Shown here: piece after piece, positions 1 through 11,450 of the stretch
How the letters are laid out: each line of letters starts with the position of its first letter
Numbering within the stretch: the stretch's first letter is position 1
NCBI RefSeq assembly: GCF_024868665.1
Contig: NC_079900.1
Coordinates: 19,874,125 to 19,938,124, forward strand
Reading direction: 5' to 3'
DNA from: Triplophysa rosa
Lineage: Eukaryota; Chordata; Actinopteri; Cypriniformes; Nemacheilidae
DNA length: 64,000 nt
Made by a program: the position numbers and the translations under genes
The notes under the pieces: generated by a model
What the model was told of the DNA's origin: nothing
What the model saw: only the letters and a program-made list of their open reading frames with translations
Databases searched by the model: none

Positions 1-129
1 TTAGTTACCAACAGTCTTCAAAATATCTTCTTTTGTATACAGATGAATGAAAGCCATACAGATGTGGAATAACGTGAGGGCGAGTAAATGCGAAAAGGAA
101 TTTCATTTTGGGGTGAACTATCACTTTAA
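1..129. mobile_element. MITE, GATAGTTCACCC family, right half at window edge
   Basis: Ends GGGGTGAACTATCACTTTAA and contains TTCAAAATATCTTCTTTTG, in the order seen in the right halves of the copies at 42.6, 46.8 and 55.7 kb. The left half is outside the window. Confidence 0.75.
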
Positions 130-783
130 ACCTGCCCAGGGTCCTCTTCTGTTGAAGATCCCTATTGAAGTATAGCAAACACAACCGTACACAAATGTAC
201 AGTAAATATCACCATTATAACAGGGCCTGTAATTTGGGAATGTCAGGGTCATTGAATAGAGCTTTACATGTGTCCTTTAATCTTACACCCCGGTTAAGCA
301 GGCAAAAAAGCACTGTGTCGTAATTCAATGGGTTGAGTCGCAAAACTTCATGAAGGTGGTGATTATCTGATCTGTGTTCTGTACACATGCACATGTTTGT
401 GTGTGTGCTAATGGTAACACACGGCTCTCAGCCTTCTCAGCCTTCCATCATATGAAGTGTGGGGGTCAGTACCTCTGATAAGACATTGTTTGGAATTCTC
501 TGAGATAAAGCTTCCTCGCTGTGGGTCACTGACACATGGGCCGTCTGAATTCCTAAACGTGGGAAACACAGTGACCCATATCTGGGGTTCTCACTCATTT
601 GCTATGGCTCTAGGGTTGGGGATTTGTATGTCAATGCTGTGGTATATCAGTAGACGTACAAATTTCAGCTTGAAAATGATCAAACTCAAGACACATGACT
701 AGAATATAATGGGGTGAGCTCTTTTGACCAGGAAACCCTTCGGAACACCCTAGCAACCCCTTAGCAACAGAACGTTAGGTTAC
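130..783. other. angptl6 intron (3' of exon 3), no exon seen
   Basis: The donor CCAG|GTAACC at 784/783 implies that the following fibrinogen-like exons are to the left. Scanning both strands of 130-783 found no ANGPTL fibrinogen-like segment and no other exon. Confidence 0.6.
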
Positions 784-1825
784 CTGGTGATTTAGTGACG
801 GGGTAACTGATGAAAGGTGTTTCAGTGGGTGAGTCATCAAAGGTCTCCGGCGGTTCCTGCGATCTGTGTTCCTGGGCACTTTGGTCTCTTTGGACATTGC
901 TGGCAACGTATTGAGACTCTACACTCAGCGATTCGCTTGACTGTTGAACCGGAAGTGGTGTAACTTCCTGTGAGGATCGTCAGAAATTTCTGTTAGTGTT
1001 TTGGGGGTTACCCCGTGGGTTTGTGGGATATCTGGAGTTCAGCTCGTACCTGTTGTGCTTTGCACTGTTTCTCCAGTTGTGTGATTATCTGACTCTGGTT
1101 GCTCACGAGAGAAGTGAGCATGTCGAATTTCTTCTCCAGGTCTCTGTAACTGCTTGTCACTTGCAGGACCTGATGGGATTTGATATATCGCAGACGCAGA
1201 AAGCTGATTATCAAGACAAATCAAGGAAGCAAATCTCAATTTGCTCTTCAATAAACCTCGCTGCTGTCTAGGACAAACACTTGAGATATGACCAAAATCT
1301 CATTTATGATTGAAGTTTTCTGTGCAAAAATCTTTGAGCTACCTGGGATGTTGCGTTAATCACCAAACTCTCGAGCCGCCGTTGCTCCGAAGCCTGATCC
1401 TTCTTCTGTAAGATCTCATTCAGCAGCTGGGCGTAGAGTTGGGTGATGCGGGCGTTCATGTTGACGCTCTCCCTGCGCAGAACTCTCATCACATTGGCCA
1501 GCGTGCCTTCGTGCTCCAGCTCCCCACGCATTCCATCCAGCTGTTCTTGCTGCCGTGTCAGCTGTGCCCGCAGTGCCGCCATCTCCGAGCGGTTGCCACG
1601 GGTGGATTCGGTGCTCACGCAGAGCGCCCCTGTTATCTTCTGCTGGGGCACGATGAAGGTGTAGGAGCAGCGGTTTGGCTTATTATCTGATGCTCGAGAC
1701 GGCCTCTTCTGACTGACATCATCCTTGGAGGTGTCTGCATTGGAAGCTTGCTTACGGCTCTTGACGCAGCACGTCCTCTCAAAACACAGCAGGAGAAGCA
1801 GGCAACAAGTCACTGGAATCTTCAT
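784..1825 (-). CDS. angptl6: Angiopoietin-like protein, 5' coding exons (angptl6-like, partial)
   Basis: Predicted secreted angiopoietin-like protein; only the signal peptide, coiled coil and linker are in the window. Coding exons on the minus strand: 1825-1343, 1169-1050 and 967-784. Phases agree (0, 0, then 1). The ATG at 1825 opens a hydrophobic signal peptide (MKIPVTCCLLLLLC). The family signature CSYTFIVPQQKITGA follows, then a coiled coil containing RRESVNMNARITQLYAQL and, in exon 2, SNQSQIITQLEKQC, where ANGPTL1, 2 and 6 have equivalents. Exon 3 is a hydrophilic linker ending SYPVTKSPG at donor CCAG|GTAACC. The fibrinogen-like exons should lie left of base 1. ANGPTL6 is preferred over ANGPTL1/2 because of the block SEMAALRAQL after the signature and because the neighbourhood resembles human 19p13.2. 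The family assignment is firm; the paralogue is an inference. ANGPTL6 is a hepatocyte-derived circulating factor in mammals. Confidence 0.75.
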
Positions 1826-2899
1826 TAGGGTGTTTAATGGTCCAATAAATCGCCTGATCACATCCATACAAACACAAACAAATGAAAAAATCTTACTGAT
1901 GTGCATATGCAAGATCAAGGCTTATAAGATGCCTGTTGTATTTATATACTTTGCTATGATGCTTGAATAGCAAAGCAATTAAAATAAACACGTTCAATAC
2001 ATTTTGTACATTACATTATGATTTAATACAACATTTCAATGCAGGAGGCAAGTTTTTCTTAATGTTCAGATTTAATGTGACTTGCAAAAAAAGGCTTTTT
2101 CTAATGAGCTAGAAATTGTTAGACGATGCAACCGTCTTAATATTGTCAACCCACCTCCCCCAGCTTTTACACTCGTTGGTCGACAGTGAACAGAAATAAA
2201 GCGGCCTGCAGTTTATGATGTATGCCAGATGTTTCTTGTTTTCTTGTTTAACTCAGGACGTGAAAGTTTTGCCTTTTCCTGGGTTAATTAACACGTCTAC
2301 ATGAGCGAAAGATAGTCAACAGGAAACAGCCTGAGTCAACCTATCATTTCATTCAATTGTCTAAATCAATTGCTAAAGTCAACATGGATGAACAAAACAC
2401 AGCTTTGGTACACATCATAAACTTAAGCAATTAAGCACTCAACCAAATTACCAAAACATTACTCAAATAGAATTAGAGCGGAAAATATAAATTGATATTG
2501 CAAAATATATTGAATATGAAAGATATGAAAAAACAAAAGATTTTAAAAAGCATGTCTTTTATAGTGCGTTCCAAACAATATCAATCAAACTGCAGTTGGC
2601 TTATTTTCAGTAATAATAATTAAAAAAAACTAACTAGCACAACAACAACAACAACAAAAAAACAATATAAATATGATTTTTAAGTTTATATCAAATGTTT
2701 TGTCAAATTACCTGTTCTCAATTGTACATTTTAAAATTTAAGAAACTTTTTAACTCTTGAAAAAATAGTTGTAACTGTAGCTAGCTCAGAATACTTTTCT
2801 TAACATATTTTAAGGTTCAAATAATGTAACGGATATTTGAAAACAAATTTTGTGAGGAAAACTACATTATAATCATAATTATATAAACATGTTTCTTAC

Positions 2900-2962
2900 C
2901 TTCTCAGGAAATACCACCAGATGAACTTCTCTGCTGGTTTTGGTTCGTTCAGTTCTATTCTC
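2900..2962 (-). other. Candidate non-coding first exon of angptl6
   Basis: The minus strand has a good donor, GAGAAG|GTAAGAAA, at 2900/2899. A TATAAAG box (2990-2996) lies about 30 bases upstream of the inferred exon start. A matching acceptor, ATGATCAG... type with a T-rich tract, is present near 1852, just upstream of the angptl ATG at 1825. The exon start is a guess from the TATA position. No transcript evidence is available. Confidence 0.3.
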
Positions 2963-2989
2963 ACAAAATCCAACCTTTAGATCTTTCTA

Positions 2990-2996
2990 CTTTATA
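2990..2996 (-). promoter_or_regulatory. Candidate TATA box for angptl6
   Basis: TATAAAG on the minus strand, correctly placed about 30 bases upstream of a candidate 5' exon that ends at a strong splice donor. A-T-rich surroundings make chance occurrence quite possible. Confidence 0.25.
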
Positions 2997-2999
2997 ATC

Positions 3000-5830
3000 A
3001 ACAGAATGTAACATTTACACAACATCACTATTAAAACTAATTGTTTTAAATGGCTTTTGCCATCAGTACTTTTGTTATTATTTAGAGGACTGTGGTCCAC
3101 GCTCTGGCTGCCCTTCAGTGGAGATGTTCAAAGGAAGTTAGCAGTGGAAAAATGGGAGACACCAAGACTGGCAGTATACTTTTAAAGTGGGATTATCAGC
3201 TCCTGTCAGGGGATCTGTAAACAAAGAAGAGTGTAATTACAAAGCAGTCTAATGAGACCAGCTCCCCTCCTCTTTACTTCTAAACGGCTCTGTCCCCCCT
3301 CGCACCAACACGCTCTGCCTCCACCATATCCATTGATGCACACTGTCTACATATGGGAAGAGATAGAGTGTCTGTCTGAATCTTCAAGAGTATATTCAAT
3401 GTTTAGTGAAAACAATAACATTGGCACCAAGCCCATACAATACATCAAATATGCTACATACACAGCATATAATTGCTTAGGTTTATGTTGGTTCTTGAAG
3501 ATTCTTTAGGTCATTCTCTGTTGACCATATGTCATTTATTATAAAAGATGTTTCTTTATCTCTATAACGTTAAATAATTGTATATTTCTCAAAATACCAT
3601 GGTAGAGTGGTTACACATGAAGTGCACACATGACGGGTTTCCCGGACAGGGATTGTTTTATACCAGGAATAGGCCTTAGTTAAATTAGGATATTTAAGTC
3701 GTTTTTAAAAACATGCTTTACAAAAACATTAATGGTGTACATCTTAGTACAAAACGATTGCACTAATATATTTTAAGATTTGTCAATGCAAGTTGTTTTC
3801 GATTAAGATACCTCTAACATTTAAGTTAGTCTGGGACTAGTCATAAACCGTGTCTGGGAAACCGCCCCTTGTAAGAACAAAGTGTGATTAAAATATGATC
3901 CACAGCATCTTTTCTTTTAAACGTGTTGTGAACGAATGTATTGTGCCACTGAGCCTTACTTCATTTTGCTTAATTCTGCCTTTATAAATGCTGCCATTCA
4001 CTGGCTGAATTGAAGTTATGAGCTAGTGAAATTTAAATGGTTATTGTGCTTAAAACATTAAGGCGGAAGAGTGACAAAAACTCCTTGGGTCTAACAAACC
4101 GTTTGATAAAACATTTTTGTTATGAGTGTTTTACATGATACTTGCCAAAATGTTGAATCGAACGAACGTCTGAAGACAGCTTATAGCGCCACCTGGTGTC
4201 CGTGGACCATTGGACGCTGTGCAGACTATAGATATATAGAACTAGATGCCTCATTCAAGCGCTCAAGTCACGTAGACGTGTCCGCCATCTTGGAACGGTC
4301 CACTGACGTCACTTACAGTTTGCTTGAATGCCACACTGCGGGCAGATAGGCTTAGAAAACCACGGGGATTTAAATTCCCGAAAATGGGATATGCTTTCGT
4401 TGTTGTCATGTATTAGTGTAGTAAATATAATGATTGAGTTTACACAACAATAAATATGTTCTTCACAAACAAAGTCAGCTTGATCTCGAGTGTTTACGGA
4501 CCGGCTCAAACCGTTCCAATATGGCGGACGCCCTACGTATAGCGGTCCATTGAAACATAGACATAAGAAATACTAGACCGCGCATTGGCTGCTTTTGTCA
4601 GCTGCTGCGATACGTCAACGGCGCCGCCATATTGGTCGTGGCAAGAGTAGCATGTAAACAAATGCAAGTAAACGGGGGAGCTGCGCTTTTTCGGCATTAA
4701 AAGCACAATAACGTAGAAAAATTAGCCGTCGATAACTGGAGCCGAAACATACCTGTACACCATGTAAGTTGTAAAGTATTCAAAATCAGTTGAGAAATTG
4801 GGTTTTTCCAGAAAACCCGCATTTGAATTGCTCTCGCGGTACTTGATGTCATACACCGATCCGTGTTCGAACACACCTATGGTCAGTTGATGGCGCTGTT
4901 GTCAAACAAGTCTGTTTATTTCAATATACTTGCACTTATGATTTTCTTCTGCAAAACTGAAGTTATTTGTACTTTTTTTTATTCCAATCTGTTCGTGCAG
5001 ACATTTTACAAAGTTTTTTGTCTAAGTTGACAAGCACTTTTTAATACTTTTGTTGGTTAGATATTTGCAAGACCCACCGTCAAAGATAAAAGTGACAAAT
5101 AATAATGATTTATAGCAATAAATAAATAAAAATAGAAATCACGAAATATGGAGATATGAGGTTTCAGAAGGACAGCAGCGGTATAAACCACATTGTCAGT
5201 TATTAGAGTTGTTTTTATCTGGTTAACAAATGGTTATCCTTGGCAAGATTTTATTTGATAGCATTTTATCTTTTTTCACAACTCGGGATAATCGTTTACC
5301 CTTGAACTGTTTTAATGCATCTGACGTCAGACCGCATCACGTCCCCGCTCTCTTAATCATCACTGGGCTAATAACTTTATCATCGATGTCAAATGTGCTG
5401 AAATGACACTCTTTGATTAAATATAGGCTATATCACTTACCAAAACTGGTTATGTCAGGTTTGGATACAGCATGAAGCATTAAAGTTTTATCATTTAAAC
5501 GTATTAATCCTGACTTATAGTAAATTCGGAATGGTATAAAAGCCTTTTAGTTTACTTTTACATTTTACAAACCAATTCGGAATGAACAGCTACTATAAGG
5601 ATGACTATCTTTTAGGCTTTGGAGCAACATTGCATTCTCATGAAGACAGATTATTAATGTGTAATATATGAAACTAACAGTTTAATGAATGTGCACCAAC
5701 AAGGTTGTTGTTAGGTATTTGTTTATATACTGTACCTTTATAAAGAGCATGTCCCTCCTTTTATCCTGTGCCCATGTAGAGGTCTTTATGCTAGTTGGGA
5801 AGGTGTGACAGACTCAGGTTTATTACCCTC
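3000..5830. other. Intergenic region between angptl6 and nr5a5
   Basis: No coding exon was recognised. The right part holds a dispersed-repeat-like stretch with inverted arms (about 4275-4300 against 4507-4535). A short block at 4831-4862 (CTCTCGCGGTAC core) also occurs near the xab2 promoter at 59.82 kb. The rest is A-T-rich unique-looking sequence. Confidence 0.6.
4276..4535. repeat. Inverted-repeat element with imperfect 24-base arms
   Basis: The left arm around 4278-4301 (core CGCCATCTTGGAACGGTCC) and the right arm around 4510-4534 (core ACCGTTCCAATATGGCGG) are reverse complements with few mismatches. The spacer has no open reading frame of note. The CCATCTTGG / CCAATATGGCGG cores resemble YY1-type sites, but this is likely incidental. 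Target-site duplications were not identified. Confidence 0.5.
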
Positions 5831-5933
5831 AGCATGGAGCAAAGTCCGACAGAAGGCCTTCACACGGCACCATCTCTGGGACAGTTTGAGTCTGTGCCTG
5901 TTTTCCGTCCTGAGAGGCCTCAACAGTTATGAA

Positions 5934-6075
5934 TGACAGCTTACGGTGACCCGCACCTCCCCTCTCCTATGGATCATGAACATCCCACACTATCTCCAGG
6001 ATCACCCCCAGCCCACAGCTTTCCACCCCACCGACCACACGCGGGACATTGTGACCCAAGAGGCACCTTTAACAT
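5934..6075 (+). other. Candidate N-terminal exon of nr5a5 (junction unresolved)
   Basis: An open frame starts with ATG at 5934 (MTAYGDPHLPSPMDHEH) and reaches a strong splice donor, AACAT|GTAAGTAG, at 6075/6076. It would end in phase 2, whereas the first certain nr5a5 exon at 6629 begins in phase 0 (or phase 1 if the alternative TAG acceptor six bases upstream is used). The two therefore do not join directly. Another ATG at 5834 opens a short frame in the same region. Either an intervening exon is missing, a weaker donor is used, or this is a 5' UTR. Confidence 0.35.
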
Positions 6076-6628
6076 GTAAGTAGATCTTCATATCTTCAAG
6101 AAAGAATCCCGCTTTTTCATGATTCTGATTCATTAATGTATTGGAAAATAGTTCAAATCAATTTAGTGTTTTACTATCCTAAACCTACTTGTTAAACTGA
6201 TCGGACAAACAAATTGATTAGAAACTCACCTGGTATAATATAATTGTGTTGGACGGTTTTAGTAAGCATACTGAATAGTTGAATAGGCCTACTTGTCATT
6301 AAATAAATAAATCTAGGAATTCTATATAAGACCGTAAAAAAGTCATTTTCAGTGATTTCTAAAAGAATCAAACTAAGAGTTATGTAAGCAATATATATCT
6401 GAGCGCTTATTCGTCCTTTGTGATAAGACACTATAGGGCTATATTTTGAGAAATAATAGACTGCCCTGTAGATACATCAGATAGGCAGAGCAATAAAACT
6501 GTTTTTCAATCTTACAACCCTGGTAGATCATCACCATCCCATCTTAATAAACGTTATAGGATCCCTACAGATGACAAATAAAACTTATTTTAAAACTTGT
6601 TTTAAAACTGTGATATTCCATAGCTCAG

Positions 6629-9600
6629 GATTTAAAGCCAGACCCAGATGGAAGGGCAGGTCAGGAGGGCTGTCCCGTGTGTGGTGACAGGGTGTCGGGG
6701 TATCACTATGGTCTGCTCACCTGTGAGAGCTGTAAGGTCTGTTTTCACTTGATCACTTACACAACTTGAATACAAAGGGTAAATCCTATTATAAAGTAAA
6801 TCCTACTTACTTCTTTTCCAGTGTAGCGGTTTAGCATGTATTAATCTGTGTTAATGTCAATACAATTGTTCATGATAGTTCATTGTGCATTAACTAATGT
6901 TAACAGAGACAATGTTTGATTTTAATTATGTATTATTACACGGCTGGTTGGAATGCTTGATTCTGATTGGCCAGTCGCGACATTTGCAGGTTCGTTATTC
7001 CCAGATAACAACCGCTCAAAACTTATAACACACGGTAACCCGGATGCAGCAAATCATTTTGAGAGGTTTTTTGACAAATTAAATATAAATATGTCTTTTA
7101 ATAACATGTATGACATTATATTTACAAATGATTAAACCAAATTGCCTATTCGTGACATTTGAACGCGTTTCTTACTTTAAAAACGGAAGTAAACGGTTCG
7201 CGGAAGGTCTGCATTCGGTAAAAATGAGCTAATAAAATATTTCTAATTCACATTTCATGTCCAGTTTTTTTCTCATGTGGCAAGTAGCCGTGTAATAAGC
7301 GGGATAATGTACAATCAGCCGGCTGTTATCACGAAATAAGCCCATTCAGTGGTGTACACACTGTCGGGGCTTATTTCTGCGATAACAGCCGGCTGCCTGT
7401 TCATTATCCCTTAGTTAGTAAATGCTGAAACTAACATAAACTAAATTAATAAATGCTGCAATCAAACTTTCATCAATAAACAGTTAATCCAACACACTTG
7501 CATACTTATAATTAGTACATAGGACAACAACTAGACCACAAAACAATTGAAAAAATCGACATTAATAAAGAAAGATATTTAATTTTGAATAATAACATTT
7601 GTTAACATTTATAAATGCATAAACACGAACAAACTAATAATGAACAAAGTCATTTTTTCAGCATGTATTAATCTTTGCAAATATATGTCAGTACAATCAT
7701 TCATGTTAGTTCATTCTACAATAGCTAATCCTAAATGGTTATAACTTTTGATATTAATTATGTATTAGTAAACACTTAAATTAACATTAAGATCAATAAA
7801 CGCTGTAGAAGTATTGTTCATTGTTTGTTCATGTTAGCTAATAATGTATTAAATAATGTTAACAAATACAGCCTATTTGTAAAGTGTAACCTTTGAAAAC
7901 TTGCAAGTAATATAAATATTTTAATTATAAAACTTGCAAGTAATAAAATGTTGGTCGATCCTTGAAACTTGCAAGTAAAATATATTTTAATCATAGTGTC
8001 CAGGATTTTCTCTTTATAAGTATTGAAACCTTGCGAATACTCTCATCAGGGCTTTTTCAAGCGCTCCGTACAGAACAACAAGCGCTATATGTGTGCAGAG
8101 CGACAGAACTGTCCCATGGACCCGGCCCAGAGGAAACGATGCCCCTACTGCCGCTTTCAGAAATGTTTAGCTGTGGGAATGAAAAGAGAAGGTAAAGCCA
8201 CACACACACACACTGGATCTGTGTTCACTGTGGTTCTGTTTTACAGTTCTGACCTATTAAGTCTCAAGTGTCAAAGTCACTATAAAGTAATATAAGATAT
8301 GGAGGGATAGCTATCCTAAATACTTACAGGTATGACCTCTTTTCCTATCTATAGAATCATAAACCACTGCAACAGCAATCTCTGATGACTCACAAAAATG
8401 TGCAAAAACACATTATGCAACAACAGATGTGGTTTTCCTTACTGTTCTTGTTTTATTGTAGCTTTTTTAAATCATGAATTATTGTGATTGTTTTGAACAT
8501 CACAACACAATGTGTCATTCCTTTCTGTCAATCCTTCTCACAGCCGTACGTGCAGACCGCATGAGAGGTGGACGAAACAAATTTGGGCCTCTATATCGAC
8601 AGGACAGACAAATGAAACAGCAAAGAGGGTCCTATCACACGGCCAACAGCGCCCCCTACAGGGTCAAACAGGAGGGACCACAATCATCAATGCATCATGA
8701 TTTTCCTCTCTCAAACCCGTCCCCTGCTACTCCTGACCATTACCACCCACCCCAGCCCTTTCCTCCCAGCATCAGCCAATCAGAGTTTCCCATGTTACTG
8801 GACTGCACCATCCCCAGAGACCGGACACTTTCTGATCCATCCCTGTCTTTTCACACGCTGTATTATCCAGGCTTTCACGGATACCCTCAAGAGAAAAGAG
8901 ACCTCACGCTCAACTACAGTCCTGCTTCAACGTTGCCCTCTGCTCCCATCTCCCCTACTGTTCTCACCACACCCGTATCAACACCAGCTTCTACTCCAAG
9001 TTCAACCCCGAATCCACATAGCCTGACGCCCACAGTGACCCCAAACCCTATTTCATGCTTCTTAAGCCAGCTCCTGCAAGCTGAGCCGGATGAGAAACAA
9101 CTCTGCATGCGGGTGTTAGCAAGCCTACAGAGAGAACAGGCATGTCGAGGAAAACACGACCGCCTTAACACATTCAGCATCATGTGCAAAATGGCCGACC
9201 AGACTTTGTTTGGACTGGTGGAGTGGGCTCGCAACAGCACGCTGTTTAAAGATCTTAAGGTTTATTTCTGTTCAAGTATTTGTCAACGGAATTGGGTTAA
9301 AGTTTCTTCATATGCCATAGCACGCCCCTTATTTTAAGTTGGGACCCTTAAAAATGAAATCCGGGCTACCTTGCTCATACCTGATCTCTTGTATATAGGT
9401 AGAGGACCAAATGGGGCTTCTGCAGAGCTGTTGGAGTGAACTTCTGATCCTGGATCACCTGTGCAGACAGGTGGCTTACGGAAGAGACGGCCGCATCTGT
9501 TTGATTACCGGACAACAGGTGAGAGTGTCATGTCTACTACACTAAACTTCGAAAGACGTGTATTCACGACAAGCTGCCATTTCTTTCATGTGTACCAGAT

Positions 9601-10073
9601 CGAAGTATCCATCATCCTCAGCCAGGCTGGAGTTACTCTCAGTAGTCTGGTGTGCAGAACCCAGGACCTTGTCTCAAAGCTTAAGTCTCTTCAGCTGGAC
9701 AGAGAAGAGTTTGTGTGCCTCAAATATCTTGTTCTCTTTAACCCAGGTGTGTCTTCACTCCTGTTCACGCTAAAATATTTATTGTTTTCTTAAGCACAGT
9801 TTAAAGGGTCAACCGTGTGTTGCAGATGTAAAATCAGTACAGGATCGCAGGCAGGTCGAACAGACTCAAGAGCGTGTCAACAGAGCACTGATGGATCACA
9901 CCATGCAGACCCATCCGGGTCACTCGGACAAGTTTGGCCAGCTGCTGCTCCGTCTGCCTGAGGTGCGCAGCATCAGTCTGCAGGTGGAGGAGTATCTGTA
10001 TCAGCGCCATCTGCTGGGTGATCTACCCTGCAACTCGCTGCTCACTGAAATGTTGCACGCGAAGCACACGTAA
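6629..10073 (+). CDS. nr5a5: NR5A-family (FTZ-F1) nuclear receptor, nr5a5-like
   Basis: Orphan nuclear receptor expected to bind extended half-sites (NR5A response elements) as a monomer. Exons: 6629-6736, 8050-8191, 8544-9259, 9399-9518, 9599-9746 and 9826-10073. All phases agree, giving 493 aa before the TAA. The first zinc finger ([18 protein letters not shown]) carries the P-box CESCKG. The second finger spans CAERQNC to [11 protein letters not shown]. An FTZ-F1 box follows ([17 protein letters not shown]). After a Pro/Ser/Thr-rich hinge, the ligand-binding domain contains [37 protein letters not shown] and [17 protein letters not shown]. The AF-2 helix is [11 protein letters not shown]. 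The hinge and ligand-binding domain diverge from NR5A1 and NR5A2, and the gene sits beside camsap3. I therefore call it nr5a5 (ff1d), a paralogue known in fish and absent from mammals. The N-terminal exon is unresolved. Confidence 0.88.
6946..7140 (+). repeat. Dispersed repeat, copy 1 (second copy near 44,240-44,430)
   Basis: The block beginning TTGATTCTGATTGGCCAG and running through ATGTCTTTTAATAACAT is found again, same orientation, near 44,240-44,430 in camsap3 intron 1. Similarity is high over about 190 bases, with a small insertion here. The family was not identified; no transposase is encoded. Confidence 0.75.
7301..7411. repeat. Long hairpin (arms of about 43 bases)
   Basis: The left arm (7301-7342, GGGATAATGTACAATCAGCC...) and the right arm (7366-7411) are near-perfect reverse complements, both containing CAGCCGGCTGTTATC or its complement. 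The loop is about 23 bases. It is probably the terminal part of the repeat that begins near 6946, or a foldback element inserted in the nr5a5 intron. Confidence 0.7.
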
Positions 10074-10191
10074 GACACAACGAGAACAAAGCTTGTCTTT
10101 TCATATGCTCTTGTGAATCTTTATTTGATCTTTAAGTCCTGAATCTGGATAGGTGGAACAAAATGTGTAATTTTGAACGTCACTATTTTTG

Positions 10192-10197
10192 AATAAA
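10192..10197 (+). terminator. Polyadenylation signal of nr5a5
   Basis: AATAAA 119 bases after the TAA stop codon of nr5a5; the first canonical signal downstream. Confidence 0.55.
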
Positions 10198-10639
10198 TCA
10201 AGATGCCAGTTGTCATCATTGGCTGGTATTATCTGTATAATAACTACAGTATAAAATGTGAAGTAAGCTCACACACTGTTAACTAATTAGTTATTTGTGG
10301 AAATCACATCTGGTCAAACACTGCCACTGTCTAACTTGCCTTAACCACAGTCACACATTCTTATTATAAAAGAAAATGGTTTGTTTTTGATATTACTTCC
10401 AAGTTTCAAATTTTGCATCTGTTTTTCTATGGTCTGATTTTATGTCCAGAAAGGTAAATGTTATAAAGCCTGCTAAGAATGTTTGCAGATCACCATTAAG
10501 CTCAAATAGGAAAATAAATGACTTAATAAAATAAAGTCTATTATTATAACCTTTTGTATGGTGTATTTATCTCATAAATTAATAATCAGAATTATAAAAA
10601 CAAAAGTAAAAGCCAAATAGCCTAGACGCATGATTTTTT

Positions 10640-10671
10640 GGGGGGGAGGGGGGATTTGGGGAGGGACTGGG
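10640..10671 (+). other. G-run tract, possible G-quadruplex
   Basis: Five runs of 7, 6, 4, 3 and 3 guanines fall within 32 bases, separated by loops of 1-4 bases. This satisfies the usual four-run quadruplex pattern on the plus strand. It lies in intergenic DNA 450 bases past the nr5a5 polyadenylation signal. Confidence 0.55.
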
Positions 10672-10824
10672 AGTGTGTAATGCCTCAGGACGACAAACCC
10701 TTGATCCGACTTGCGTTTCCACAGAAATGCTCACAAATAAAATTTCTCTGTCTGTTATACATTGTAAGATGGTCATTTTGATAGATTTTAAATGTATTCT
10801 ATCATTATAAGTGCGCACCCATAG

Positions 10825-11450
10825 GTGTCACGGAATGGCAGAAGAACCCAAGTGCGGGCAACGGCAATGAAGGGGTTAACAAGGGTATTTATTATATAAA
10901 AAACACAAAACAAAACACCCTCGATGGGGGAAAACCGAAACTAAGAATCTGTATTAAACAAACAAGACTTCCCACGTGGGGGCAAAAGGAAAAACAAGAA
11001 CAGCAAAACCCTAACTAAAAAACACGACACAACGTCTTAAATAAAACAAGGCAGGATAAAACTAAAGCAAAAACACAAAACTCACAGTTCTCAAACAAGG
11101 CATGGAACAGGAACACGGGCGACAACACGAGCATGAACACATACACAACGCACGAGACACGAACAAGCATGTGCACATGAAACGCAATCCAAAGGCACAA
11201 GACAAAGAAACATGAGGTCATTTATAGGGGAACACAAACGAGGGATAACGAGCAAGGACAGGTGTGGAACATCAAACACTCAGGGAAAGATCACAAGGAA
11301 ACGAGAGGAGCGGGGCCAATGACAAGACACTGGAGAGAACGTGTATTGTCAAAAGGACAATAATATGTTTCTCTCCACACCTAACCAAAGACTTTGTCAT
11401 GGCTCTGCTACAGGACCAAGAAAACATGACTAAGTGAAGCAGAGCCATGA
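10825..11450 (-). mobile_element. Solo LTR of an LTR retrotransposon
   Basis: The element is 626 bases, starts TGTCACGG and ends CCATGACA, and is flanked on both sides by CATAGG, a 6-base target-site duplication. Read on the minus strand it begins with a hairpin (TGTCATGGCTCTGC paired with its complement), then has TATAAA at 11226-11221 and AATAAA at 10893-10888 near its end. That order (TG, TATA, poly-A signal, CA) is what an LTR should show. No internal coding region is present, so it is a solo LTR. The superfamily is not resolved. Confidence 0.7.

Larger units (their letters stand above)
6737..8049 (+). other. nr5a5 intron between the two zinc-finger exons
   Basis: The intron separates the AAG of CESCK from the GGC of GFFKR, a conserved intron position in NR5A genes. 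The donor is AAG|GTCTGT (weak) and the acceptor CATCAG|GGC. It carries a dispersed repeat (about 6946-7140, second copy near 44.3 kb), a long hairpin (7301-7411) and A-T-rich sequence. Confidence 0.7.

Noticed and set aside
457..702. Possible fibrinogen-like exon of angptl6 in 130-783
   Set aside because: Checked for the conserved C, WxV and GGWTVIQ-type segments on the minus strand and found none; the exons must be off the window.
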